Source of the DNA: Ophioderma brevispina
Lineage: Eukaryota; Echinodermata; Ophiuroidea; Amphilepidida; Ophiodermatidae
Assembly: GCA_023653785.1 (NCBI GenBank)
Contig: JAMKCH010001655.1
Span: forward strand, 1 to 64,000
Direction: 5' to 3'
Length of the DNA: 64,000 nucleotides
Within the stretch, counting starts at the first letter, position 1. Every line of letters starts with the position of its first letter. The notes below the pieces were generated by a model. The model searched no databases, was not told the DNA's origin, and saw nothing but the letters and a program-made list of their open reading frames with translations. Below are positions 1 through 11,775 of the stretch, piece by piece. The position numbers and the translations under genes were made by a program.

Positions 1-2216
1 TTCTTTTTCCCGTTCGCCCCAAACCACTAAACCCCTCTTTTGCTATAAAGATTACCCCCAAAAGAACTCCCCTTTTGTGTCCCTACGGACGGGAGCTAAC
101 ACTTTCGTTTGATGCTAGTCAACTGTATATAATACTCTTCTATCGCCCCGTTCTATTTTTTCAATACTAAAAAACAATAGAACGGGGGCTATAAGAAGAG
201 TATCTATACAGTTGGATATCATCAATCTTAAGTGTTAGCTCCCGTCCATAGGACAAAGGGGGATTTCTTTTGGGGGTAATCTTGTTAGTCAAAAGAGGGG
301 TTTAGTAGTTTTGGGGGGAAAAGAAAAAAAAAGGTTAAACATGAAAGGATTGAATGGGGCTATAAGTTCTGACTATATAGAATCTAACAAATGTCAAACA
401 TAGACAATTCTTGTTTTCTTTCATTTACGGAATAAACTGCAAACCCACTTATATTAGAAAGAGATTTATCTTGAAAGCATCAACTTTTAATTTCCATTTA
501 TGTTTTGGTCAGAACTTATAGCCCCGTTCACTCCTTCTTCTTCTTTTTCATGTTTAACCTTCCCTTCCCCTCCCCCCCCAAAACCTCTAAAAAACACCCC
601 TCTTTTTCTAAAAAGATAACCCCCAAAAGAAATCCCCTTTTGTCCTACGGACGGGAGCTAACACTTTTAGTTTGATGCTACCAACTGATAATATACGCTT
701 CTTATAAGCCAGCCCCGTTCAATGTTTTCAATACTAAAACAATAGAACGGGGCTATAAGAAGAGTATATATGCCAGTTGGATATCATCAACTAAAATGTT
801 AGCTCCGTCCGTAGGGACAAAAGGGGATTTCTTTTGGGGGTAATCCTTTTTAGCAAAAGATGGGTTTAGTATTTTGGGGGAAAGAAGGTTAACATGAAAG
901 AAGGAGTGAACGGTGGCTATAAGTCTTACTCAAAATAAATGAAATTCAAGTTGTGCTTTCAACAAGTATAAATCTCTTTCTAAATATAGTGTTTTGCAGT
1001 TTATTCCGTAACTGCAAGAAAACAATATTGTCAATGTTTGACATTTGGTTCGATTTCTATATAGTCAGAACTTATGCCCCGTTCACTCCTTTCATGTTTA
1101 ACCTTCTTTCCCCCGAAAACTACTAACCCGCCTCTTTTGCTAAAAAGATTACCCCCAAAAGAACTCCCCTTTTGTCCTAATCGGACGGGCGCTAACACTT
1201 TAGTTGATATTATCCAACTGTATATTATAACGCTTCTTATAGCCCACGTTCTATTGTTTTTTGTAGAAAACAATAGAACGGGGCTATAGAGAGGATCTAT
1301 AGACAGGTTTTGGATAGGCATCAAACAAAAGTGTTAGCTCCCGTCCGTAGGACAAAAGGGATTTCTTTTGGGGTAAAACGGTTTTTAGCAAACGGGGGTT
1401 TAGTAAGTTTTTGGGGAAAGAAGGTTAAAACATGAAGAAGGAGTGAACGGGGCTATAAGTTCTGACCAACATAAATGAATTCAAGTTGATTCTTTCAAGT
1501 ATAACTCTCTTTCATAAATAAGTGTTGTTTGCAGTTTTTATTTCGTAAATGAAGAAAACAAGAATTGTCATGTTGACATTTGTTAATTCTATATGTCAGA
1601 ACTTATAGCCCCCGTTCACTCCTCCTTTCATGTTTTACCTTCTTGCGCCCCCAAAAACTACTAACCCCCTCTTTTGCTATAAAGATTACCCCCAAAAGAA
1701 ATCCCCTTTTGTCCTACGGACGGGAGCTACCACTTTAGTTTTATGATATCCAACTTATATATACTTCTCTTATAGCCCCCGTGTCTATGTTTTTTTAGTA
1801 TTGAAAACAATAGAACGGGGGCTATAAGAAGAGTATATCTATACATTTGGATAGCATCAAACTAAAGTGTTAGCTCCCGTCCTGGACAAAAGTGGATTCT
1901 GTTTTGGGGGTTATCTTTTTAGCAAAAGAGGGGTTTTATGTTTTTGGGGAAAGAATGTTAAACAAGAACGAAGGAGTGAACGGGGGATATAAGTTCTACA
2001 AAGAACATAAAGAAATCAGTTGATGCTTTCAAGTATGATCGCTTGGTTTAATCAAATTCGAATAAAGTGAAATGATTTTCTGAAATTGGTACAGATAGAA
2101 CGCCCGAAATCAAAGAAAAGGGACCAGAAATATAAGTGCATGGGTTTGCAGTTTATTTCCGTAATGAACGAAAACAAGAGTGTCATGTTTGACTTTTTAG
2201 ATGATAGTCATAACTT
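1..2216. repeat. Tandem array of ~545-bp nested palindromes (about 4 units)
   Basis: The marker GGACGGGAGCTAACACTT recurs near 84, 648, 1183 and 1720, giving a period of about 545 bp. Each unit holds a long inverted repeat centred on a short AT loop (near 158, 715, 1255 and 1790) whose stem contains CCCGTTCTATT / AATAGAACGGG. A second inverted repeat has arms ending GGGGCTATAAGTTCTGA / TCAGAACTTATAGCCCC and encloses a ~140-bp loop (about 370-510, 915-1070, 1460-1600 and 1995-2215). The first loop is the reverse complement of the others. Units differ by many 1-3 base indels. The array is cut by the window start. No coding capacity is evident; open frames inside it are by-products of the palindromes. 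Structure is seen directly; mechanism is not. Confidence 0.85.
2040..2134. other. ~95-bp insertion inside the fourth palindrome loop
   Basis: Loops 1-3 continue from CTTTCAAGTATAA through AATCTCTTTC to the GTTTGCAGTTTATT segment. In the fourth loop the AATCTCTTTC part is replaced by about 95 bp of unrelated sequence, after which homology resumes at about 2135 (ATAAGTGCATGGGTTTGCAG). No terminal repeats or target duplication are obvious. It marks this unit as having diverged from the other three. Confidence 0.55.
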
Positions 2217-3348
2217 ATAGTGTGTGGAGAATGCGTTCAAGCATGTCCAGTGTAATCTGTTGCTAGTGTATCGTTTGGCAAGGAAAGATTGTGTTTTTTT
2301 TCACCACCTAGGTCCAGGACACACGGGGGCCGGTATAAAGATAATGCCTATTCTTTAAACGATTTCCCCGACAAATTGTGTGCCAGGACTCCAACACAGT
2401 CTCCAAATGTAAACGCACATTTTTCTTACAGATACAGGCGTCATGTTCTTGTCTATCCTCACACACTTTTCACTCATTTTCTCTATGTAAGGACTGTTCG
2501 TGACTGTGCGTCTTACGTGGAATATCTTCTTTAGTTATCTTCCCGATCCCTGGCCCTTACTTAATCAGCGTTACAGTTGAATCATTGTGCGTTTACTTTA
2601 AACTATAACGTGTTTCAATACTTGATTTGATGATGTAACGTTAAATTGCATTCACCCAGCAATAACGGGTACGTACCACCTTTTTTAAAAGGTCTGACTT
2701 TTTGTGTTTTTTTTTAAAATTAGGTTAAAAACGCGTGTTTTTTTGTTTTTTGATTTTTAATTCAATAAAATGAGCTAATCCCTTTATATTCAAATTATCA
2801 AATTATACTATTCAATAAAAGTAGAGCTAGTTTTAAATTATATCAGTGAGGAGCATAAAGCTTTTACAACGCCTTTGCAAAATCAATCTCGAAGTGCAAG
2901 ACCTGAATAGTCCTGCAAAAATAGAGTTTTACTACGGGTCGTTGACTTTGGAGTTGAGTGGAGAATCAATCATTATCTTCCGTATGATAGTTATTGGCAC
3001 TGTCTTATTTATTCATAAAAAGTTAATTCCTTTATTCATTATTATTCAATAAAACCTAGACTATTTATAAACAGTGAGGAGTATCATCAGATTGTAAAAG
3101 TGTAAAACCGGATAGTAAATTGTCAGATTTACAACCAAGCCGTGTCAGTTAAAAAGTGTAACACGCATAGAGATGATGAGCGATTGCTGGCTAATTTGAG
3201 TTATCACAGAAGAAGGATGCGACCCCCTGTTTGGTTTTGTTTTATTTGCGTGTTTATTTTTTTGCCGTTTTAATTATCTGAATTTTAAGACCAGTGTATG
3301 AACGTAACCGGATTTTTTTAGGTAGGTGCAGATGCGGATTTTGTTTAC
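2217..3348. other. No gene seen; AT-rich with a short direct repeat
   Basis: No splice-bounded coding stretch was recognised. Two imperfect ~40-bp direct repeats begin ATTCAATAAAA and end CAGTGAGGAG (about 2811-2855 and 3045-3080). A TATAAA box (about 2334) sits after a short GC-rich stretch but has no supported gene behind it. Confidence 0.5.
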
Positions 3349-4099
3349 CTAATCCCATAAAATCGTCCTTTTGAACATCTCATCAACAAAAAGTAGGACT
3401 TCCTTTTCATTTTTTTCTTCTACATTTTGGACCTTTTTAATAAATATGTCAATCGGTGGACATCCGTGGACCTTTGCCCCTTTGTGATCATTGGAAGGTT
3501 TGACCATACCTACGGCCTGGGACCACAGTGACATGTTACTTAGAACCATTCACAGGCATTGTAAGTTCGAGTGAACTTTCTTCTAGAATCACTTGTGGTT
3601 TTGTTTTCTCTTTTTCCTAACGACGATTCTCGTGGAGAGGCAGTTTTGGACAGCTTCAAACCTCTGGACTGTTCCCAGTTATTTCTTTAGAATTGGCACG
3701 AACACGCTTATTTTCGCTGATTACCAACAATAGATGATGTGACCTATGACGTCACTTGTTGACATTCAGGACGCCCTCTGTTGTTTTCTGGCAGGCAAAA
3801 ATATTACAGTAGTTTCTGTGACAGATCACATAAAATCTGGTTATAAATTACTTGCAGAATCTTTCCTGATCTAAATTGGTCACAAAATGCAGCTGGTAGC
3901 ATTAGCTTATTATGCTTGATAAGAAAGTTAGTATTATTTAATTCGAAACAAAAGTTACAGCAAAAAACAGAATTTCCCCATGCAAAGTATAGGTGCTTTT
4001 GCCTGCCAGTTTCTCTCTTTCACCAACAGGGGCGTAAAGTAAACATAAACAAATGTCACATCATCTATACAAACGAACGAGCAGGCGGACGCTGTTTTC

Positions 4100-4640
4100 G
4101 CACTTACCGAGGTCAAAGTTCCATACTAAATACAATATTACAACTGTGTACTACGACTTTGCTAAATACGTCACGATCGTCATAGCAACTACGAACATGC
4201 TAAAGCCCATGCTATTTTAGAAGCCATTTTGAAAATCTGCAAAAAACTCCGTGCCCGATCTATGCGACGATAAACTTTCTGCATACACCACATGCCTGAT
4301 GATGTTCTTGAATATAAAAGGATCATTTTGTATTCGAGGGGCGCCTCGCGAAATCAACGAGAAAGGCATTTTCCCGTTCCGTAAGTTTTGAGTTGTACTT
4401 GGGGCTTGGGCGGTAAACACCCAAGCGTCCACCAGTGAGCTCGCCGATTCAAGATGGATGTCCGACCTCTAGCCTTTTATTACTGCAACTCTGTGCTTCA
4501 AACCTCATCCGTCGGTTCACTGGCGGACCATAGCGGTTGAACCGCATTTCACAGGTTTATAACAACAGAAACGTGTTCCAACCGCGTGAAGCCAGTCGAA
4601 ACTGTGAGCAAACGACGCCCTTTAAATGGCAGAACTACGT
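4100..4640. other. CpG-richer island with open frames on both strands
   Basis: This stretch has visibly more CpG than its surroundings. On the minus strand an 84-codon stop-free frame runs from about 4471 to 4217. Lower down, a strong minus-strand splice-donor match (TCG/GTAAGTGC) lies at about 4102. On the plus strand a 28-codon ATG frame starts at 4452 in good context (CAAGATGG). None of the products is recognised. It may be a promoter/first-exon region or simply an old repeat. Confidence 0.2.
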
Positions 4641-4784
4641 AATTTTGAAACTTTGACTTTTTGAGATAAAGTTATATCTGGGCAATTTGGAGCGCTGTTT
4701 TCATTTTACAAAGTCCTATATGCCAGAAATGCTTCCCCTTTGAGATAGCACGGTACGATTTACCATTATGAAGGTATTTTTTCG

Positions 4785-5085
4785 GCAAAACTGCATACCG
4801 GTGTAAAGAAACTGAGTGTCCCCATGAGAGAGTGTCCTATCTACCATAGCAACATGTACGGAATAAACCGTGACCTTGTAGACGAGGCCATTTGGGTACA
4901 GTGCTGAAACAAATGATGCATACAGCACTCAATGGAGAACACAATAGACAGATGCGCGGTAGGACACTCAGTCACACGGACACTGTAGTATATGACACCG
5001 GTATATTGTATGTTACGTGTCTATTGCTCTCAAATTCTCCGTATTATTTTAAGACAAACTATGTATCTTTGAGACACGTAGTTTT
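4785..5085. mobile_element. Inverted-repeat element (MITE-like), family with 37885-38160
   Basis: The left arm carries GGCAAAACTGCATACCGGTG followed by AAACTGAGTGTCC and GAGTGTCCTA. The right arm carries their complements (TAGGACACTCAGTC, GGACACTG, GACACCGGTAT, and finally GTAGTTTTGCC). A diverged relative with the same AAACTGAGTGTCC / GGACACTG...TGACACCG pair lies at 37885-38160. There is no coding sequence. Outer boundaries and target duplication are not certain. Confidence 0.5.
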
Positions 5086-5524
5086 GCCATAAAAAAACAC
5101 TTTCTACGAGTGGCAATGTTTTGCTTTTCAAATCAATGAGACTACAGAAGGTAAGATCAAACTAAAATGTTTGTACGCATCACATATCAAGAATTTTATT
5201 TCTGTGCATGCGATATTCTGTGTTCAGACATTGAAATATATTATCATTTAGCCATAACTGCTTTTCCCTACATTTTATGACAACCCTACGTAACTACAAA
5301 TTGTGTTGAATTCTAATATAGTTTAATCATTAACCCTCAAAATTTTTAAAAATTAAGAAACTTGATGTTGAAATAATAAGGGTATTCAATCTCCAACTAA
5401 TATTAATGTACAAGAAAATGCAAAACGACGATGAACTTTATAAGTGAAATAAAAGGCCACCGTACGCTTGCGTTTTGAAGCAATCCCTAATAGGTCTACT
5501 ATCGCTGAAGAAGTTCTCGCCATA

Positions 5525-5800
5525 GGCGTAAAATACCGGGGGGGATGGGAGGGATATATCCCCCCCAATATTTGCTGAGGGGATGGTCAATACGATCATC
5601 CCCCCAATGTGATGCCCATTAATGTGTTTTGACTCACCAAACCTCATGATTTTAGAATATATTTAAAAATGGTAAATTTCGCGCGCTTCGCGCGCATTTT
5701 GTTTTAATTACATTATAGTTATAATTTTAGCGTCTAAATGGCAAAATTTTTTGCGCGCTTTGCGGCACAGGTGTAGTAATGCATCTTTTTAGGAAAACCC
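5525..5800. repeat. CGCGC-rich low-complexity repeat
   Basis: Runs of C/G (CCGGGGGGGATGGGAGGG, GGGATGGTCAATACGATCATCCCCCC) are followed by a near-palindrome GCGCGCTTCGCGCGC at 5681-5695 and a diverged version at about 5750. It looks like a piece of an interspersed element; no ends can be fixed. Confidence 0.35.
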
Positions 5801-5965
5801 TATTTTCTTCCTAGAATTTTCTCTTTCAACCCATCCCCCCCAATGTCAAAAAGAAATTTACGCATGTTATCTGCACAAAATGAAAAGAAAATCGAAAAAA
5901 GTTTTTTGTATTTCGGTTTGTATTTCTCCATCCTGCAGCTAGATTCGTCTTTAGGTGGCTCTTAA

Positions 5966-6269
5966 AGGTCCAGGAAGTCTGGGAAAATGAGATGGACAAA
6001 CCTACTCCAAATTTTATGGGACATTCCAGTACAATAAACCAGGGCCAGAAGAAGAATACACTACCAGTGACACCATTAGTGGAACAATTGATTTTCAGTC
6101 AGTGTCATGAATAGATTCACACCAGTCACCTGGAATTTTCTATTACTCTCTGAAAAACCAATGGTACAATAAATGATGTCATCACCAACCCAAATATTGA
6201 ATGCTTTCTGGTCCCTCCTTGTAGATTTGACACAAACCACATCAATTCTATTTGCATATCCTGGGACCT
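5966..6269. mobile_element. TTAA-flanked MITE, copy 1 (AGGTCCCAGGA ends)
   Basis: TTAA at 5962-5965 and 6270-6273 flank a 304-bp element with ends AGGTCCAGGA and TCCTGGGACCT. Inside is an inverted pair, CCAGTGACACCATTA / AATGATGTCATCACC. A second, inverted copy lies at 18427-18708. TTAA duplication is typical of piggyBac- and Kolobok-type transposases (family knowledge). The element has no coding capacity, so movement would need a transposase from elsewhere. Confidence 0.7.
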
Positions 6270-6377
6270 TTAACATTTTGCCTATGAAGGCTTGTGAGTG
6301 AATAGGGCCATGGTAGGACTACTATCTTAACCTACAGCTGAAAGTGTTGTACAGTAGTGGCGTTAACAACAGCGGGA

Positions 6378-7502
6378 CAGTTCGATATTCCGCGTGTCAT
6401 AGCTCCGAAAGTTGTTTTCTCCGAACGGTCATTACTCCGAAGACACTGTTCTATGGAAGCTCTAATTCCGAAAGGTTTTTTGTCCGAAGGGTCATTGAGT
6501 GCCGAAGTTCATTACTCCGAAAGGTCGTTCCTCCGAAAATAAAGATCATTACTACCCGAAGGTTTTATCTCCGCTCGATCATTTCTCCGAATGGTCCATT
6601 GCATTCCGAGAAGATTTTTTTTTCGAAGGTCTTTCGTCCGAAAATGAAATAAGGTCACATTAATCCGAAAGTTATTTGATCCTCAGCTGTTTTTAACTCC
6701 GAAGGTCATTATTCCGACGGTCGTTTTCTCCGAATTTTCGGAATGCGACCTTCGGAATAAAAAACCTTTCGTAGTAAACCGAATTTTTTTATTTCATAGG
6801 ATATTACTCCGAAAGGTCTTATCTTCCGAAGAGTTCTCCGAATTTTTCGGAATATCGACCTTTTCTGAGTAAAAACCCTATTTTTATTATCCATAGTTTT
6901 GTACTCATTTACCCGTGTGAATCTACTGCTAAATTGGTGTTTGGTTTTGGATTTTACGCGCGAAACATTATTTCAACCAATAGGGTGCGACCACTAATTT
7001 AATTTACATATTTAAAAATTACGTTTTTTTAGGTCTCACTAACACGGCTTGAATAATCGGGGGCCCCCCGCAAACTCAACAGATAGGGTTTTGGGTGAAG
7101 GCCATTCTACCAAGATTACAGTGTTATGCCCTTAAAATGATGTCTAACATTATGAAAAACCGTACATGACCTATCGACATAAAAAATCCTATGAAAATAA
7201 TAAAATAGTTTTTTTGCTCCGAAAGGTTTTATTCCGAAAGCTCGATATTCCGAAAATTCGAGAAACGACCTTCGGAGAATACGCTTCGGAATAAAACCTT
7301 GCGAGCAATGACCCTTTTTTTAGATTTCGAATAATGACCTTTCGACCATTGCCGTTCGGATTAAATTACCCATCGGAGAGATACTGTCGAGAAAGAAACC
7401 ATTTCGGGAGTAAATACCTTTCGGATAAAAGACCTTTCGGAGTAAGACCCTTTCGGCAACAAAAACCGTTCGGGACAAATGACACGTCGGAACATCGACC
7501 TG
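6378..7502. mobile_element. TU-like foldback element with arms of ~16-bp repeats
   Basis: The left arm (about 6378-6860) is a run of imperfect ~16-bp repeats of the type CTCCGAAAGGTCATTA. The right arm (about 7215-7502) carries the complementary type TAATGACCTTTCGGAG. The extreme ends match as inverted repeats: CAGTTCGATATTCCGCGTGT at 6378 against the complement of the sequence ending at 7502 (CAGGTCGATGTTCCGACGTG). A non-repeat spacer lies at about 6870-7200. A direct repeat TTAACAACAGCGGG / TTAAAACAGCGGG flanks it at 6363 and 7512. The architecture matches foldback elements such as sea-urchin TU or Drosophila FB (family knowledge). No transposase is visible. Confidence 0.75.
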
Positions 7503-10375
7503 CACCCTCCCTTAAAACAGCGGGGGGGGGGGGGACAAGGCCGAACGAGCGCAAGTGACTATGGGAAGGTCAGAGTCATAGCTCTGTAATTCGTATAGTA
7601 ACTGTCGAATTAAGATTCAATATAACATTACTCATCTAGTATGACCAATGAAAAAATCAGGACCATCTGTAATTAAAATGTTACCCAGGATAGGATAACC
7701 TTTGAACTGTTTAGTGGCTATTGTATTGAAACGTTTCCCCCTTCTTCATGGTTATATAGCTTGTTTTGGTTACACTTCTCGATATATATTTTGAAACCAA
7801 TGTAACAGTATATATAATTGTTTTTGGGTTAAAATCATTAAATAAATGGTTATATTGGAGAACCTCCAACATTTCAATAATCTATTTTTTTCATTGCTCA
7901 TTGTTAGTGTTGTCACTGAGAATAAACCAACAACTAAAAAAAATTACGCACCCAAAATAAATCCTGTAAATCCATTAACTACTAATGGAAACAAACTTTT
8001 TGTTTTTTTTTGGCCTAAACGTAGAAAATATAAAAAATAATAATGCAAGAACAATACGAGGAATAATAAAACGTAGTTACTGGATTATTGAATGACCAAA
8101 AACATGATCAATAGTTATTTTTCTTTTCGTATCAACATGTGCCACAAACATTGTGTACATGCAGGTGTTAGTGATGTAAGTTTTCTTGTATCAACTCGTT
8201 GGATTAAGTTACACAACCGTACTCGGAAAAAACAAAGGGCAAAGGAATAGCCAACCCCCCCAGTAGGTTAATTCGTTATTCGAAAGTAAATTTGGATGTT
8301 TACCATTTATGTGACTATTCAAAAAGTTAATTTGCATTATTTTACTGACTGCCAGTGGCGGCAGTGTGAAAGTGATGTAACTGCGCCATACATGTGAACC
8401 TGGCAGCTTTTGGCAGATGTTGAAAGACACCTGTCATTAAATCACATACCATAGCTTTTGTTTATTTCTAAGAAGGTTAGATATATTGATCTAACAGGTG
8501 CAATATTATGTGGCAGTGCGGGGGACTGTTAATGAAATTTAGGCTTACTGTACGCATTCGGATTGATACTGTGTACATTTCAACTCCCCACTTTGTTTAT
8601 TAACAGCGGGACGGTGATGGTTATTGTAGTGATTTTCTGTGATAAACTCTCTCTTTTGAATATGTGTATATGGCAAAAGGAGATAGATCACGATCGATAT
8701 ATTCCCCACCACTTCATCTCACAGAAGCCTTGGGTTAAAACCACATGATAACTCGTAGCTGCAGCGGTGGCCATTATATCAAGGCTAGGCAAGGAAGCAT
8801 TTCCTTGCGTCAGCAGATGAACTAAATAGAAGAGGACTGTAGTGAAATAGTTTGCGTTCCGCATAAAATGTGGAATTTTGCACACAAGCACTTAGGCCGT
8901 GATAATCCATAAAAATTGATGGAAGCACTTGCCCCCCCCCCCCCCCATGGGTCCCAGCTTCAGGTTTCAAGGTTATAACAGGGTCAAAATGTTAAAATAT
9001 TAAGATTGTGTGAAAACAGGTCCACCATGAGTGGTAGTTGCTATCATTTTACACCAGTTTTTAGCCCATATCCCAAATACTATATAGCCATAAGTAACCA
9101 TACCTTTGGAATCCCTGTAACCAGAAAAATATTCCATGGTATGCTTTTCAAAGCATTGCACAAAACCCATTTAGTTTTTTACCCCTGTGTTAACCTTCAC
9201 TCAAAGCAAGTACTTTTTAAAATTATCAATGAATAAAGTACTTGTGGTGTACCAAATCAACGTTTATCCAGATTTGCACACTCACATGAGATCGTACACT
9301 ACGTCCCAACTAAAAAAACCCATAATTACCTTCGTTCAATACAAAAAATGTCATTGTGATGTCTCAAGCCTACATGATTTTGAATATTCCCGATTTTAAT
9401 GGTTAAAAAACCTTTATAGTCGTTGTTCTGAACGACATTAAAGTTGCCATATCTCTGTAGCCGTAAGTTCAGATAAAAACCAAAAAAACGCATATTTATT
9501 GAAATTGAAACCTTACAATATTTATTTGCTTGACAAAAAAATTTGTTTTAAAAAACATCACATTTTAAAATTGATAATACTAATTAAGATCGCCACATTG
9601 ACACAGTATCATTGGTGAATAATGTTTCTATGATCAAAAGACTCAAAATATTTTTTTTTTTCTTTTTGGATTTTGGATATACCTTTTTTATATTCTAATA
9701 AGCAGCTTTTATGCAGAATTATATTTGTTTTCAAAACAATTTTGGAAGTTATTTTTAAGACCCTCCAAAACTATAGCTTAAGTTTCTTTGATGAGATGGA
9801 TTCAGAAGGGTGGCCATAGCTCCCCAACTACAATCTGGAACAAAATTGGTTGACTCACTTTCGATACCGGCGGTGATCCTCCCTCTCCCACCGACAAGTT
9901 GAATTCATAAAATTCTGTTCCTTCTCACCTGTACTACCTGATATTGAATAGTGTGGGGAGGGGGGGGGGACACAGGGCGGGGGGGCGGGGGGGGGGGTTT
10001 GGCGGGATTAGATCTTCCTCCAAAAACTGTCAATTAATATTTAGTCCACGATTGGTAGTCACGTTTCTTGGGCAGACATAGTGTCATTGTTTATGCGTCC
10101 CAGTCCTAGAGAGTGTCCTAAAAACGTTACCCTAAAAGCGCCTCAATGTCAGGTCTTTAAAACAAGGCTTATGTACAAATATTTATACATATGTTTAAAA
10201 GTACTGTTTATTAGCAGCAAACGCATTGAATTCGGGTAGCACATGACCGAGTTGTTCCTAATTGAAGAAATCGCTTATTTTACTTGAAACGCGATAGACT
10301 TGGATTTGCACACATTCCATGTGTTATGTTTACGACTTGTCAAGTGAATGCAAGGCTTGGGTGAGGAATGCTTAC
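7503..10375. other. No gene seen; homopolymer G/C runs
   Basis: A G-run sits at 7523-7534, a C-run at about 8933-8946 and a G-rich block at 9955-10008 (several runs of 7-11 G, quadruplex-capable). The rest is AT-rich without a convincing exon. Confidence 0.5.
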
Positions 10376-10452
10376 CTGTAGTGGACGAATGTTAATCTAT
10401 AAGCTTGCTTCATTCGGTCCAGTAAAATAATATCAATGTCTTTACCGTTTTC
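10376..10452 (-). CDS. Candidate internal exon, unidentified
   Basis: On the minus strand a perfect donor (CAG/GTAAGC) follows 10376, and an AG (GTGCAAAG/GA) precedes 10452. The 77-nt stretch reads KENGKDIDIILLDRMKQAY and onward without a stop. It could also start further upstream. A competing frame that would begin after TTTCAG near 10543 and end at a TGA gives a 38-residue tail, so the correct frame is not settled. The product is not recognised. It could belong to a minus-strand gene extending further left. Confidence 0.25.
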
Positions 10453-11504
10453 CTTTGCACCCCAGCATATTCGAATTGGTATTGGTAACAATTTGCACTA
10501 TTTTTGTCGTTCCCCTTGTTTGGATAGTATTCTGAAATTTTGTATACTAGGTGGGCTTAAATGAAACAAAGAACAACAATCAACTGTACAAATTAAGTAA
10601 CCATTCATTGGTGCTGTGCTGCATTGAAATGTGTCCTCTATAACTCTGATTGTATTTTAAAAATCTCAGAGTACTAATCAGGTTATATCTGACTGCAATA
10701 TAATTTTAATAAAAGCCAGATTCAAGAAGGCCCCGAATCTGGAAACCTCGGGTTACTGTATTCGCCTACTTTTCCTTCCTGGAAAGGGGTCCTAACCCGT
10801 AGTAACGTACGTCACCCACCACTGCTACAAACCTCTACTTCCTTTACTTCCGCCCAATGAACACGCTTGTGAAATCCAACAGCTGTAATCGCGCTAAAAT
10901 ACTTTGGCAATACCTGATTATATTGGCTAACTTAATCAATCCAATGATTCAATACTCATATAGCCAGTCGTCACAGGTGCTTGAAGTTCGGGAAAGGTTG
11001 GTGAAAAGACTGAAACCGTACTGGGCAGTGTCGGTTTCTTCTGCAGTTCATGAACGTTTCGTTTTCAGCGTTATTTGATGGGTTTACTCTCACATTGTAC
11101 CTCCCATGATATGGCAAGTTCATCCAAAACAATATAACAACACTGGCCAATAATTCATGAAAATTGTTTTGTCAGTTCTCAGATTGCTACAAACAGTTAA
11201 ACCTGACAATCACTAGAAAGTTTTAAAGATATGTCTTCCAAATTCTCTGCTAATACTTTGAAAAATGCAAAATGTTGTTGAATGTTTGGGGGCTTGCTGG
11301 AGCTATATCAAAATGTGATCCAGGGGGTCATTGTACTTGCGCACGGAAATTTGATGGCCCTTTTCGCAGCACATCTCTTGCAGTAACTATTTACATGTTC
11401 AATGAGGTTAGAATTTATAAATCATGTATGGGATTATAATTATCGCTTATTTTTGCGGCAAAACCTAAAAAAGTGTAATTGACACCCGAAAACACGCTAG
11501 AGTT

Positions 11505-11775
11505 GATTCTCACGGAACCTTGTTTGACCGGTCTGTGACCTTTGTGGTTTTAATATCAATGAGTACGAGTCTATGATATTCATGTAAAAGATACGGCAAA
11601 CTTAAAAGTTAGCCTACACATTCCCTGGATGTCTTTTGCGTCTTTTTAATCTGTTTGTGGGCATGTTATTTTATATGTAAAATATATCTCTATTCTTCCA
11701 ATGGCCTAGACCCTCATTTGCGAGCAAATTAAAGAAATGTCATATTTTGTGAAAATGTGCCAGTGCCGCTTTAAA
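11505..11775. repeat. Interspersed repeat, GTGCCAGTGCCGCTTTAA end, copy 1
   Basis: About 270 bp align with 18110-18405 in the same orientation. Shared blocks are GGTCTGTGACCTTTGTGGTT, AAACTTAAAAGTT, GGATGTCTT, TGTAAAATATATCTC and the common terminus GTGCCAGTGCCGCTTTAA. There is no coding frame. The shared sharp right edge ending in TTTAA suggests the end of a transposable element. Confidence 0.65.

Noticed and set aside
3349..3690. Minus-strand open frames (NEKEVLLFVDEMFKRTILWD and GKRENKTTSDSRRKFTRTYN)
   Set aside because: They look somewhat protein-like and I considered a transposase remnant, but no motif, splice pair or homologue is recognisable.
5095..5145. Plus-strand mini-exon before GTAAGATC (WQCFAFQINETTE)
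   Set aside because: No real acceptor, too short, and an in-frame stop lies just upstream.
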